Assembly (NCBI RefSeq): GCF_004770055.1
Contig: NZ_RQEP01000005.1
Location: 496,001-560,000 of the forward strand
Reading direction: 5' to 3'
Source: Leptospira semungkisensis
GTDB taxonomy: Bacteria > Spirochaetota > Leptospiria > Leptospirales > Leptospiraceae
Length of the DNA: 64,000 bases
The stretch's first letter is position 1, and each line of letters starts with the position of its first letter. The notes below the pieces were generated by a model. The model worked only from the letters and a program-made list of their open reading frames with translations. It was not told the DNA's origin and made no database searches. Shown here piece by piece: positions 30,066-39,406 of this stretch. A program made the position numbers and the translations under genes.

Positions 30066-32213
30066 ATGAAAACGTTTCGGGGATTAATGTTAGAACAGTC
30101 CAAAAAAATTTCAGTCGCCTTAGCCAAAATCTGTCTGGTCGCAATCGTATATTTCTTATTGGGAAGGCTAGGCCATGGTCTGAGCGTATTTTCAGATTAC
30201 GCTTCACCAATATGGCCTGCCTCTGGATGGAGTTTAGTCACAACTCTTCTTTGGGGAAGAATCTCTTTGCCAGGAATCTTTCTTGGTTCCTTGATCTACA
30301 ACACTCATATCAAATCTGAATTTCTGTTTCAACCGGAAGCATGGAAATTCATTTCAGTCGCAGCAATTATCGCATTCGGAAGTACGATCCAAGCGGGTGT
30401 GGGAGCATATCTCTATAGAAAATTCATTCCTAAACTGGATCTAACTCAAAGAACTTCTTCTGTAGTACGTTTTCTTTGGATCGAAACTTTAGTGTGCATC
30501 ATTGCCGCCACTATTGCAAACACATGTTTGTTCTTAGTAGGAGTGGTGGACATCCATTCCATTTTGCCTACCTGGATTATTTGGTGGATGGGAGACTCTT
30601 TAGGAGTATTCGTTTACTTTCCGTTTTTCTTAAGCTGGTTAGGACCGAACATAGCCAGATTCAGGGCTCATTCTTGGAAAGAAAGTCTCGGATTAGTTTC
30701 ATTTTTGCTTTTGCTTGGCGGAGGGACATTCTACTTTTTTAAGATCAATGAAATACCGGCTTACTTTCCTCTTTCTTACTTACTCATTGTAATCATTGCA
30801 CTTACCTCATTAAGATTCGGAGGAAAAGAATCTTCTCTAGTAATGATCGTGGTTTCCATCCTTGCGATCATAGGAACCATCAAGGGAAACTCTCATTATG
30901 TGGCTCCTTCTAAAGAAGTAGCATTACTAGTATTACAGAGTTTCTTATCCGCCGTTTCCATCGCATCTCTTCTTGTTTTATCCGTTGCGCAAGAAAGAGC
31001 AAGCGTCGAAGAAGAACTTGTTCAATCCCATCAAGATTTAGAGAAGCTGGTTGCCGAAAGAACGAAAGAGTTGGATCAATCCTATCATTTTTTAGGAACA
31101 AGCGAGGCGATCTACAAGGGTTTATTTGAGAATGTGCCGATTGCTATTTTCGAATGCGATTATAGAGCAGTACGAGAAAGGTTAGAAACCCTACCCAAGC
31201 TATCTAAAAGAGAATTCAACAGATTCTTAAAAGCAAATCAGCAATTCGTTAACGAGTGTTACGACTCAGTTCGTGTTGTAGATGCAAATAAGGAATCGGT
31301 CCGACTGTTCGGAGCAAAGTCCAAGGAAGAAGTACTTTCTCTTTCAGTGGAGCTATTTAGAAATGAAAACCTGACTTTTTTTAGACAGCTATTGTTTAGA
31401 TTGAATTTCGGAAGCAGAATACTCGAAACAGAATCCGTTTTGTTTACTTGTAGCGGAAAACCTTTTGAAGCAGCAATCCGATGGTCACTCGCTCCGGAAT
31501 TCGAAGATACATTTTCTTCCGTCATCATCACAGTATTAGAGATCACCGAGAAAAAACAGGCAGAGAGACAACTCAAAGCTTCCTTAAAAGAAAAGGAAGT
31601 GATGCTAAAGGAAATCCATCACAGAGTAAAAAACAATCTCCAAGTGATTTCCAGTTTATTCAGCCTTCAGTCGGAGTATGAAAACGATCCGAAGATCCAC
31701 GATGCTTTCTCCGAAAGCCAAAACAGGATCCAAACCATGGCTCTTATCCACGACGAACTCTATCAATCCAATGATCTAGGGAATGTTGAGTTTTCAGGAT
31801 ACTCTAAACGACTCGCCGAAAAGATCCGTGCCGCGTACAAGATAGGTGGAGAAGTCCAACTGGAGATTTATTCCGAGATCATTCATTTGGAGATCAGCCT
31901 TGCCATTCCTCTCGGATTGATCTTGAACGAATTACTTACAAATTGTCTTAAGTACGCTTTTCCGAAAGATTTCTTACCGGAAGAAGGAAGGCCGATCGTC
32001 CAAGTCCGACTGAGAAAGAACGGCAACACAATAAGCATGGAAGTTTCAGATAATGGGATCGGACTTTCTAGCGAATTGAATCAGATCTCTACTCCTTCTT
32101 TCGGTCTCACATTAGTTCAGGTCCTAACCAAACAATTAAAGGGAAAACTGGATTTTTCAGGTTCAAAAGGAACAGGCACAAATTTCCAAATCCGTTTTGA
32201 TCTTCCGGATTAG
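30066..32213 (+). CDS. MASE1-domain sensor histidine kinase (HisKA_2 type)
   Basis: A 715-residue inner-membrane sensor kinase. About eight N-terminal helices (residues 15-310) with SDYASPIWPASGWSL match the MASE1 sensor. A coiled linker (QSHQDLEKLVAERTKELDQS) and a PAS-like region (about 355-500) follow. The phosphoacceptor is HHRVKNNLQVISSLFSLQS, the HisKA_2 (HWE-like) type, and the HATPase domain shows LILNELLTNCLKYAF, VSDNGIGL and GLTLVQVLTKQLKG. No response regulator is encoded beside it, so it is an orphan kinase. A second ATG at 30090 with GGGGA upstream is a credible alternative start. It is divergent from pabBC with about 25-50 bases between. Confidence 0.9.
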   Translation: MKTFRGLMLEQSKKISVALAKICLVAIVYFLLGRLGHGLSVFSDYASPIWPASGWSLVTTLLWGRISLPGIFLGSLIYNTHIKSEFLFQPEAWKFISVAAIIAFGSTIQAGVGAYLYRKFIPKLDLTQRTSSVVRFLWIETLVCIIAATIANTCLFLVGVVDIHSILPTWIIWWMGDSLGVFVYFPFFLSWLGPNIARFRAHSWKESLGLVSFLLLLGGGTFYFFKINEIPAYFPLSYLLIVIIALTSLRFGGKESSLVMIVVSILAIIGTIKGNSHYVAPSKEVALLVLQSFLSAVSIASLLVLSVAQERASVEEELVQSHQDLEKLVAERTKELDQSYHFLGTSEAIYKGLFENVPIAIFECDYRAVRERLETLPKLSKREFNRFLKANQQFVNECYDSVRVVDANKESVRLFGAKSKEEVLSLSVELFRNENLTFFRQLLFRLNFGSRILETESVLFTCSGKPFEAAIRWSLAPEFEDTFSSVIITVLEITEKKQAERQLKASLKEKEVMLKEIHHRVKNNLQVISSLFSLQSEYENDPKIHDAFSESQNRIQTMALIHDELYQSNDLGNVEFSGYSKRLAEKIRAAYKIGGEVQLEIYSEIIHLEISLAIPLGLILNELLTNCLKYAFPKDFLPEEGRPIVQVRLRKNGNTISMEVSDNGIGLSSELNQISTPSFGLTLVQVLTKQLKGKLDFSGSKGTGTNFQIRFDLPD

Positions 32214-32258
32214 GAAAATTTCTTGCGTATCCTTCTCCAAATTGGAGGAAGGAACCGT

Positions 32259-32885
32259 ATGAGAACAAAGCCTCCGAGCCCGATCGCAAACAGAGCGGAA
32301 GCCAGAAGAGAACAGATACTCGAAGCTGCTTTGGATGTATTCTCCGTGAAAGGTTATCACGAGGCCGGTATTGCAGATATTGCAAACAAACTCAATATAG
32401 GTCATGGAACTTGTTATCGTTATTTTAAGAATAAGTTGGATATCTTACATGCCCTTGTAGACAGGATCCTGATCGGATTACTCGACGTAGTTAAAAAAGA
32501 AAGTCCTGAAAAATCCAATAACATAGAAGAGTATAGGGCCCAGATCAAAAGTATCGGAATGGAACTTTTCCAGCTATTCAGCAAGGATCCACGCCAAGCA
32601 AAGATCGTTTTCTTTGAAGCAATGGCACTAGATGAGACAGTTAAAAGAAAAGTTCAATTGGGAATAGATAAGAGCGCTCGACTTACGGAACTCTATCTTA
32701 AGAACGGAGTCAAAAAAGGATTCTTACGCAAAGAATTGGATACAAGGACCGCCTCCCAAGCGGTGAACGCAATGATGTTCGAAGGAATCAGAATCAGCCT
32801 TTCTTCTAAAGGAGATTCAAAATTCGCAAAACGTTGGTTGGAAGAAATGCCCATCCTCATGTTAGAAGGGATGGGCAAACGATAA
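32259..32885 (+). CDS. TetR-family transcriptional regulator
   Basis: A 208-residue TetR-type repressor. The N-terminal helix-turn-helix is clear: RREQILEAALDVFSVKGYHE, then ADIANKLNIGHGTCYRYFKN. The C-terminal ligand domain is divergent, as usual. The ATG at 32259 has an excellent GGAGGAAGG ribosome site 6 bases upstream; the longer frame from 32223 would bury it. It lies 45 bases after the histidine kinase gene on the same strand and convergent to the hydrolase gene. Its target is unknown; the palindrome upstream of the 34.05 kb membrane protein is one candidate site. Confidence 0.9.
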   Translation: MRTKPPSPIANRAEARREQILEAALDVFSVKGYHEAGIADIANKLNIGHGTCYRYFKNKLDILHALVDRILIGLLDVVKKESPEKSNNIEEYRAQIKSIGMELFQLFSKDPRQAKIVFFEAMALDETVKRKVQLGIDKSARLTELYLKNGVKKGFLRKELDTRTASQAVNAMMFEGIRISLSSKGDSKFAKRWLEEMPILMLEGMGKR

Positions 32886-32906
32886 TAATTATCCTAAGTA
32901 TCGATC

Positions 32907-33836
32907 TTAGTTTTCTAAGAACTGTACCAAATCCTTAGAAGTCTGTTCAGGGATCTCTTCCATCGGAATATGACCCGCTCCTTCGTATGCAATGAACTTG
33001 GAATTTTGAATGTCCTTCGTCCAGTTCTGAGCATACTCTATCGTTAACCAACGATCGTTCGTTCCCCACATGATAAGGGTCGGAGTCTTGACCTGTTTGA
33101 TCGGGTCAGAAACATTCGGATCAGTAAACTTCACTCTGGCAGTTCTGAAGAAAAAATTATAGGCTTCTTTGTTTCCTTCTCTTCTAGACAGATCCACATA
33201 CTTATCTTTGGTAGCTTGGGTTACTTTAGAAGAATCTCCATAAACTTCCAGGACACTGTTCTCGACCAAAAAGCTAGGCAGCATGTGACGAGCAACTGGG
33301 CTAACCAATGGATGACTCGCTAAAGCAATGATAAAAGGTAGAGGCTGAGCGTAACCGGCAGCGTCGATCAAAACCAATTTCTTTACTTTCTGCGGATATT
33401 TCAGCGCATAATTCCAAGAGATATAACCTCCCATAGAATTTCCCACCAAGTAGAAAGAATCTATCTTTAAAGATTCCATGAAACGATTTAAGATCTCTAC
33501 ACCTTCTCCCAAGTCTAGTCGTTCTATATCCTTAGGCGGTCCGGTCAAACCGTGTCCCGGAAGATCGATCCGGATCACTCTATAATGAGATTTTAATGTA
33601 TCTGCCCAAGCATCCCAAGTATGGAGAGAGGCACTGACCCCGTGAAGTAAAACGATCACCGGCCCTTTGCCTTCATCTCTATAATGAATATTAAGATCTC
33701 CGATCGGTGCAAACTTGGATTCTACGTTAGCATACTTCGCTTTCAATTCTTCAAATGAATCCGAGCCGAGGCCCAGAAATCTGCAAGACTGAAAGAGAAA
33801 GATCCCTAACAGAAAAACATATCCTATCTTTTTCAT
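32907..33836 (-). CDS. Alpha/beta hydrolase lipoprotein
   Basis: A 309-residue exported lipoprotein: signal peptide GYVFLLGIFLFQSC with the lipid-modified Cys near residue 18. The alpha/beta-hydrolase core is complete, with the oxyanion strand VLLHGVSASLHTWD, DLPGHGLTG, the nucleophile elbow GNSMGG (Ser), the acid in MWGTNDRW and the His in GAGHIPMEE. Similar proteins are esterases, epoxide or haloalkane hydrolases and C-C hydrolases; the substrate cannot be named. It is convergent with the TetR gene and divergent from the membrane-protein gene at 34.05 kb. Confidence 0.9.
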   Translation of the reverse strand: MKKIGYVFLLGIFLFQSCRFLGLGSDSFEELKAKYANVESKFAPIGDLNIHYRDEGKGPVIVLLHGVSASLHTWDAWADTLKSHYRVIRIDLPGHGLTGPPKDIERLDLGEGVEILNRFMESLKIDSFYLVGNSMGGYISWNYALKYPQKVKKLVLIDAAGYAQPLPFIIALASHPLVSPVARHMLPSFLVENSVLEVYGDSSKVTQATKDKYVDLSRREGNKEAYNFFFRTARVKFTDPNVSDPIKQVKTPTLIMWGTNDRWLTIEYAQNWTKDIQNSKFIAYEGAGHIPMEEIPEQTSKDLVQFLEN

Positions 33837-33980
33837 ATTCCTAACCTAACTAGTTTCTATTCCTCTTATGGAACAGAAACATAGACCTTTCCTCTCGTTT
33901 CGGTGCATAGAGAATTTTAGAAAAACTCTAACGAACACCGATCAATATATTCTTAACTCAAATTTTCGCTTCGCATTGGT

Positions 33981-34018
33981 CAGTTTTGCTGTTGACAAAA
34001 CTGAATGACATGTCATTC
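33981..34018 (+). promoter_or_regulatory. Overlapping palindromes at a -35 box: candidate operator-promoter
   Basis: Two perfect dyads abut. CAGTTTTG (33981-33988) pairs with CAAAACTG (33996-34003), and GAATGACATGTCATTC (34003-34018) is a 16-base perfect palindrome. A consensus -35 TTGACA (33992-33997) lies inside the first, and a -10-like TCTTAT begins at about 34017. A bound dimeric repressor here would block RNA polymerase. It precedes the membrane-protein ATG at 34053 by 35 bases. Confidence 0.65.
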
Positions 34019-34052
34019 TTATATCCAACCCCTGGTGAGGAGATCAAATCCA

Positions 34053-34946
34053 ATGGTTCAAGTGGATGTATTTTGGGCCTACGGCCTGGGAGCCGGTTAT
34101 GCAGTGGCAGCGGCTCGCCAAATCAAAAAATTACAATCCGGAGAGAAGACGCCTGGTTCCCTTCCTTCCGTGACAAAAGAAGAAGATAAAATTCCTTTTT
34201 GGAAAAATATTTACTTCATTACAAACCTTCTCTATCTTTCCTTATTGTTTGCACCGTCTGGACTTTACCTAGTCTGGCAATTCACAAGCTGGGAAACGAT
34301 GCATGCTGGTGATAAAGGAATGCCAGGTTGGCTCGTGGCGCTGTTCGGATTAACGAACGTTTCCCAAGGTATATTAGGTTTTTGGGTTGTTTGGGCCCTA
34401 CTGAAAGCAGGAAAAAACTTCTTAGCTTATCTGCAAATCCCACTCGGATACTTTGGTATGTTCTTTATCTTAGTTCATGGCTGGGACGGAACTGGTTACA
34501 AAAGATTCTTTTCCGAATCTGTGGATCAATTCCAAAACGGTTGGACTTGGAATACTGCGGGGAACTGGCTGCTTTCAGACGTTGCCATCACATTGTATGC
34601 AATGGGAGTGATCCTAGTACCAGTCTTGATCTATACATTATTGAAGATTGAAAAAGAAGGTTGGGAACTAGGAGGAAGTGGAGAACTTACTGTTCGAAAT
34701 TCTCCATCTGCGATTTCTTCCACAATTGCTTTCTTGGCGACTGTGTTTGTAGGAGCACTGGGACTTGCAATTCTCTCGAGTGCGATCCTGCATCAACTCG
34801 GATGGGTCCTAGGAACTCTGTTTTCTATAGCAGGAATTTATCTCTTAGGAATTTCTAAGTTCGGGATCTTTCCGCTTTTGTACAAAGCAGTTCTGCAAAC
34901 AAAAGAAGAAGATAGAAAGCTACAGACAGCTCGTTCGATCGCTTAA
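34053..34946 (+). CDS. Polytopic membrane protein of unknown function
   Basis: A 297-residue protein with roughly seven hydrophobic helices: near residues 10-25, 60-80 (YFITNLLYLSLLFAPSGLYL), 95-120, 125-145, 180-205, 225-245 and 250-275. I do not recognise the family. The ATG at 34053 has GAGGAG about 10 bases upstream; the longer frame from 34005 would overlap the palindromic operator. The promoter with its operator suggests tight control by a dimeric repressor. No neighbouring gene on its strand shares the transcript. Confidence 0.78.
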   Translation: MVQVDVFWAYGLGAGYAVAAARQIKKLQSGEKTPGSLPSVTKEEDKIPFWKNIYFITNLLYLSLLFAPSGLYLVWQFTSWETMHAGDKGMPGWLVALFGLTNVSQGILGFWVVWALLKAGKNFLAYLQIPLGYFGMFFILVHGWDGTGYKRFFSESVDQFQNGWTWNTAGNWLLSDVAITLYAMGVILVPVLIYTLLKIEKEGWELGGSGELTVRNSPSAISSTIAFLATVFVGALGLAILSSAILHQLGWVLGTLFSIAGIYLLGISKFGIFPLLYKAVLQTKEEDRKLQTARSIA

Positions 34947-34955
34947 GTTTAGAAC

Positions 34956-34987
34956 AAGAGCTCTGGATTTAATCGCCCAGGGCTCTT
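34956..34987. terminator. Hairpin spanning two convergent gene ends
   Basis: AAGAGCTCTGG (34956-34966) and CCAGGGCTCTT (34977-34987) pair over eleven positions with one G-U. The right arm lies within the end of the downstream minus-strand gene. Neither side has a strong T run, so it may be a weak bidirectional terminator. Confidence 0.5.
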
Positions 34988-36468
34988 CTATATTCTTGGA
35001 TTAAAAACTCAGGATTCTCTCTTCCGATAGAGATCCGGATCAGGCTCGGATCCAATCCTACTTCTTTTAAAAATCCTCTTCCTGCTTCGGTAGAAACTAA
35101 CTCATAATGAGCCAAATACATATAAAGCATATTTAATGTGAATTCTGTACCGAAACTAGGGCCCTTCAACAGATTGAGAGAATTATAAAAAGGCTCCAAA
35201 GGAACTGCCGGCTCAATTGTGATCACTCCGCAATGAAGATCCTTGTCCCTTGCAATCTTGGAGAAATTTCCATGATTTTCTTCGGAACCGCTCCAATGCA
35301 CTGCCTTGATCTTAGGATGCTTTGCAAAGAAGTCGGCAAGAACAGCAGCATTTCGTCCTATTTCTTTAACTCTTTCCTGGTATCCTTGAAGCTCGAATGC
35401 CATGCGTTCGATATCTCTTCGATATGGAGTCTCCAGATATTGAGGACATTCCTGCTTTAATCTTTCGAAATAAGGGGAACTAGGATTTAAGAAAAGTGCT
35501 CCCATCATCACATCTGCGTTTCCGGATGCGAATTTGGTTAAACTCTCTACAATGATATCCGCATAAGGAGTTAGATCGACCACTGCGGAACCCGCGACGG
35601 AAATATCTGCTACCAAAGGTATTTTATATTTTGCTAATAATTTCTTAAGCTCAGGATAATCCGGAACTTGTATGAGTGGATTTGTAGGAGATTCGGTGAG
35701 GATAGCCGCAACCTTATCCCCTTCCTTCTCCAGAAATTCCTCTAATTCTTTCAGATCGTTTACTTCATGAAAGATACGAGAGCCTCTGGAATATTTTTCT
35801 AGAATACGGATATTATCTACGTAAAGCCAACCAAGTCGAAGCCAGATATTTTTTCCTTCTTCTTCTCTGATTTGATCCAGTACCTTGAATGCAGCATAAA
35901 CCGCATTCATCCCGGAAGTTGCCAGATGAACGCTTAAGCCTTTGTTCGGATATAAGGAAGAAAGAGATTGTATGACATTACTATAAGAATCCTGTTTTAC
36001 GGAATCTTCTTCGTAAACGGAATCGATGAGTCCTTTCTTGTAGAGATAATCTTCTGCCTTGCGAGAAGAGACTAGACAACCTGTATGTTGGATGAAAGAT
36101 AAGACCTTGGATTCGGTTTCCTTGTCTTGAGGAATAGTGAGAGTGATGATACCTTCATCTTCAAGAATGATAGCACCTTCGATCTGAAACAAGGAAACGA
36201 TATGATCCGCTGCTTTTCTGGAGTTAAGAATGAACTGAGGACCTTCTACTCCTTTGGACTCTCGATTGAAGTCCAAAATTCTTTCGATATAAGCATGAGC
36301 TACAAAGCGAGGATAACCTGCCTTTAAACGGGAAAGCGTCTCTACTCTTTTCTCTTCGTAACCGACTACATCGGCGACTTCTGGAAGGCTCATCGAAACT
36401 GCGTGTATATTTGCGAAAGGGATCCTTTCTCCGCAAACTCTGCGATGCGGTTCTATCTCTTGAATCAT
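34969..36468 (-). CDS. Cys/Met-metabolism PLP enzyme, cystathionine gamma-synthase-like
   Basis: A 499-residue enzyme, longer than the usual 380-400. The last 330 residues are the Cys/Met-metabolism PLP fold: HLATSGMNAVYAAFKVLDQI, TESPTNPLIQVPDYPELKKL, ADISVAGSAV and SLTKFASGNADVMMGAL, whose lysine binds PLP. The first 150 residues (ending near YKKGLIDSV) are an extension, recalling fungal cystathionine gamma-synthases. It probably acts in transsulfuration or methionine synthesis by gamma-replacement; a lyase role cannot be excluded. The ATG has a weak ribosome site. It is transcribed alone after prfA. Confidence 0.85.
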   Translation of the reverse strand: MIQEIEPHRRVCGERIPFANIHAVSMSLPEVADVVGYEEKRVETLSRLKAGYPRFVAHAYIERILDFNRESKGVEGPQFILNSRKAADHIVSLFQIEGAIILEDEGIITLTIPQDKETESKVLSFIQHTGCLVSSRKAEDYLYKKGLIDSVYEEDSVKQDSYSNVIQSLSSLYPNKGLSVHLATSGMNAVYAAFKVLDQIREEEGKNIWLRLGWLYVDNIRILEKYSRGSRIFHEVNDLKELEEFLEKEGDKVAAILTESPTNPLIQVPDYPELKKLLAKYKIPLVADISVAGSAVVDLTPYADIIVESLTKFASGNADVMMGALFLNPSSPYFERLKQECPQYLETPYRRDIERMAFELQGYQERVKEIGRNAAVLADFFAKHPKIKAVHWSGSEENHGNFSKIARDKDLHCGVITIEPAVPLEPFYNSLNLLKGPSFGTEFTLNMLYMYLAHYELVSTEAGRGFLKEVGLDPSLIRISIGRENPEFLIQEYRRALGD

Positions 36469-36545
36469 ACTACCAATACCATCGCAAAATTTGGGATTGA
36501 AACATCAATCTTAATCGGTAAGATTTTTCCATTTCTAAAATCATT

Positions 36546-37610
36546 CTAAGAGGCTTGTGAGTTAGCCAATCTCTTCACTCTATCTTCTTCCGTTAAGGCA
36601 TTGATCAGATCGTCCAAGTCCCCTTCCATTATAGCCGAAAGATTATGACTAGTAAATCCGATACGATGATCAGTGCATCTACCTTGTGGAAAATTATATG
36701 TGCGAATTCTTTCGGAACGATCTCCGCTTCCGATCATCTGCTTCTTCATAGCGTCGGCCACTGCCTTTTTTTCTTCGGCTTGCTTCTCTAGAATTCTTGC
36801 GCTAAGGATACGCATTGCCTTGGCTTTATTCTTATGTTGGGATTTCTCATCCTGACAAGCGACCACCACTCCAGTCGGAATATGCGTGATACGAACAGCA
36901 GAGTCGGTAGTATTTACGTGCTGACCACCCGAACCGGAAGAACGATACACATCTATTCTCAGATCGTTCTCATTGATATTGATCTCCGATTCTTCTGCCT
37001 CGGGTAAAACGGCAACAGTTACGGCACTCGTATGGATTCGTCCGCCGGATTCGGTTGCGGGAATCCTTTGCACTCTATGAGTTCCTGATTCAAACTTAAA
37101 CATGTCGTAAGCCTTATCGTTCTCAAGTGCAAAGATGATCTCCTTGAGTCCGCCAATTCCTGTAGGAGAAGAATCGACTATTTCGTGTCGGATGCCTTGC
37201 TTGTCTGCGTACCTGGTGTACATTCGGAATAGGTCGGAAACGAAAAGGCCCGCTTCTTCTCCTCCGGTTCCTGCGCGGATCTCTATCAGTATGTTTTTGC
37301 CTGAATTCGGGTCCGGGGGAAGAAGTAAAATCTCTAATTCTTTTTCCAAAGAATCGATCCTGTCCGAAGCAGCGTTTTTTTCCTCTTCGTACATGGAACG
37401 CATGTCGCCGTCTTTTTCGGTCTTGAGAAGTTCTTCTGCGTCCTTTCTATCTTGGAGTAATTTTCTATATTCGGTGATCTTATCGAATAAGGGCGTGAGT
37501 CGGGAACGTTCCTTATAAAGGCGCTTTAAATCTTCCGGATTGGATGCCGTTGTGAGTTCGTCGGATATTTTAAGGTATTTTTGTTGTATTTTTTCTAGTC
37601 TGTCTAACAT
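36546..37610 (-). CDS. prfA: Peptide chain release factor 1
   Basis: A 354-residue RF1 that reads UAA and UAG and frees the finished peptide from the ribosome. The N-terminal coiled domain is followed by [14 protein letters not shown]. The stop-codon recognition tripeptide PAT occurs in [13 protein letters not shown], which marks RF1 rather than RF2 (SPF). The peptidyl-tRNA hydrolysis motif GGQ is in [15 protein letters not shown]. No frameshift signal is expected or seen. A PrmC methylase gene is not adjacent. It is divergent from the gene at 37651 with 40 bases between. Confidence 0.96.
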   Translation of the reverse strand: MLDRLEKIQQKYLKISDELTTASNPEDLKRLYKERSRLTPLFDKITEYRKLLQDRKDAEELLKTEKDGDMRSMYEEEKNAASDRIDSLEKELEILLLPPDPNSGKNILIEIRAGTGGEEAGLFVSDLFRMYTRYADKQGIRHEIVDSSPTGIGGLKEIIFALENDKAYDMFKFESGTHRVQRIPATESGGRIHTSAVTVAVLPEAEESEININENDLRIDVYRSSGSGGQHVNTTDSAVRITHIPTGVVVACQDEKSQHKNKAKAMRILSARILEKQAEEKKAVADAMKKQMIGSGDRSERIRTYNFPQGRCTDHRIGFTSHNLSAIMEGDLDDLINALTEEDRVKRLANSQAS

Positions 37611-37650
37611 AGAAACAGTATCCCATTGCCTTGGTACCTTACTCCTCTAC

Positions 37651-38274
37651 ATGGAAAACTACAATTCGATCCTTTCCGCAGTTTCCGATCAGATACTAAA
37701 CCTATTGTCTGGTCTTAATTCGTATCGCAGTCCTTACGCTAAAACTATAGGCTCCCCTTCTCATTTTGTCGAGGAACTAACGCAAAAGGCATCTCTCCAA
37801 ACCGGAGCAGCGAGTGCCGTTCTTTCCCTTCCCCAAGGAAAGTTAGGAGCGGTCACTTTGGCTCCAGAAGCAGTGCTGATCCTAAGGATCCAAGGCAAGC
37901 TAGTAAAAGATATTGCAGCTCTTTACGGAAAAGAACACCAAGTGAATCCGGAGCTTCTGGCTTATTGCTTATTCCAAGATAAAACTTCTTTCTTTCGGAA
38001 TTTCTTAAAAGACTTGGGAGCCAGAGTTTTGATCCGTCCGGTAACATGGACCATTTTAGAAGAAGCTACCTTTCAGATCGCAAGAGGAATCTTTCGAGGC
38101 AAAAAATTGGAAAGACCAAAGAGAAGATTTTGGCTTCCTCTTTTCGGTTCCTTGCTCTCCGGAGGTTATTCCTTCTTTGAAACAAGGCAGATCGCGACCC
38201 GTGCACAGGAATTATTTTCAAAAGATATTATTAGCGTCCCTTCTGACGAGCCTTGGGCTGAGGAAACTGCCTGA
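37651..38274 (+). CDS. Hypothetical protein, possibly EcsC-like
   Basis: A 207-residue protein of uncertain family. It has amphipathic helices at the N-terminus, a central segment with Gly/Ala-rich turns (LTQKASLQTGAASAVLSLPQ), a hydrophobic strand (GAVTLAPEAVLILRIQG) and a C-terminal basic region ending in FFETRQIATRAQELF. The pattern recalls EcsC-like proteins associated with membranes, but this is only a visual impression. The ATG lacks a good ribosome site. The longer frame upstream runs into the prfA promoter region and is not used. The lipoprotein gene follows after 14 bases, so they are probably one transcript. Confidence 0.7.
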   Translation: MENYNSILSAVSDQILNLLSGLNSYRSPYAKTIGSPSHFVEELTQKASLQTGAASAVLSLPQGKLGAVTLAPEAVLILRIQGKLVKDIAALYGKEHQVNPELLAYCLFQDKTSFFRNFLKDLGARVLIRPVTWTILEEATFQIARGIFRGKKLERPKRRFWLPLFGSLLSGGYSFFETRQIATRAQELFSKDIISVPSDEPWAEETA

Positions 38275-38288
38275 ACAGATCCTTTAGA

Positions 38289-39398
38289 TTGAAACCGATC
38301 TTATACATTTCCATTTCCGTCCTTTTCTTCCTGTTCCTTATTTCTTGTAAGAGTAAACAGGAAAGTTTGATCGAAGAGATCAACGAACTGATGGAAGACC
38401 AGAACTACGAAAAAGCTTCTTCTCAACTCAAAGATTATTTGGTGAAACCAAAATCGGACGATGAGATCCTTTCTTTGGAAAAACCGGAGACTACAAGGAT
38501 CGTAGAACTTTCTTATGACAGAAAAAGATTAGTCTATCTAGAAGACAGTAAGCTGACTTGGAAAGACTTGGTAGAAGGGAATAAGGAAACCAAAAGTTTG
38601 GACGAAGTGCCTGCTTCGATTTCCGTTTCTTCCAATGCAAACTTTGCCCTGGCAGAATATCCGATGGCAAACGGCTGCAGATTATTTGCGATCTCTCTCA
38701 AGAACAACGATCTTCACTATGAAGCGGGTGCTCAGATCTCTTGTAGGAACAGAGGAGGAATCGCTGACGACGGTTCCAAGATCTACTACTTCGTAGACAA
38801 CCAACTCTATGAGGAGAAGACAGAAGAGCCTCGTACTCCTAAGATGATCCTTTCTAAAGATAAGATCGCTCCTCCTTTTCCAAACTTAAAGGCTCGCTTC
38901 TTCTTATATCCGGTCGGAAAAGATTTCCTACTCTTCTCCGGAAATGCAGGCTCTTATTATCTTTACTATGTTCAACCCGATAAGAAAAGCGCAGAGAAGA
39001 TAGATCAGGAGATCATCAGTCCTCTCCTCTATTATGGAACGGGCGATGCTGCTTATTATCTCGGTGGTTCTATCGGAAGACTTCATTTAAGAAGATTGCA
39101 GTTCGGGAAGGGAAAACCTTCCGTGAATAAATTATTCACAGTGAGTAGAAAGGAAATCAATCCTTGGAAACTTCCTGCAAAGAATGAATTCGTTTCTAAT
39201 TATTCCGGAAAGGTCCATCTTTGGGGACCTTCTCGCAAGAGTCAGGTTCTTCCTTTGATGTGTGAGAGGATTTGGGTAGTGGATCAGAATAGAATTCTAT
39301 GCGAGAATGAAACGAAAGAATTCTATATCACCGGCCTGGACTTTCCGCAAGAAGACTGGACCATTCTTAAACTCTACGAAGAGTCCAGAGATAAATAA
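38289..39398 (+). CDS. Lipoprotein of unknown function, possible beta-propeller
   Basis: A 369-residue lipoprotein with signal peptide LYISISVLFFLFLISC, lipidated Cys near residue 20. Residues 25-50 are helical and TPR-like (ELMEDQNYEKASSQLKDYL). The rest is beta-rich with recurring Tyr/Leu strands such as IVELSYDRKRLVYLED, GIADDGSKIYYFVDNQLYEE and YYGTGDAAYYLGGSIG, which suggests a WD40-like or TolB-like propeller. Start is TTG, 14 bases after the upstream gene. No enzymatic motif is seen. Function is unknown. Confidence 0.8.
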   Translation: MKPILYISISVLFFLFLISCKSKQESLIEEINELMEDQNYEKASSQLKDYLVKPKSDDEILSLEKPETTRIVELSYDRKRLVYLEDSKLTWKDLVEGNKETKSLDEVPASISVSSNANFALAEYPMANGCRLFAISLKNNDLHYEAGAQISCRNRGGIADDGSKIYYFVDNQLYEEKTEEPRTPKMILSKDKIAPPFPNLKARFFLYPVGKDFLLFSGNAGSYYLYYVQPDKKSAEKIDQEIISPLLYYGTGDAAYYLGGSIGRLHLRRLQFGKGKPSVNKLFTVSRKEINPWKLPAKNEFVSNYSGKVHLWGPSRKSQVLPLMCERIWVVDQNRILCENETKEFYITGLDFPQEDWTILKLYEESRDK

Positions 39399-39406
39399 CT
39401 CTAAGA

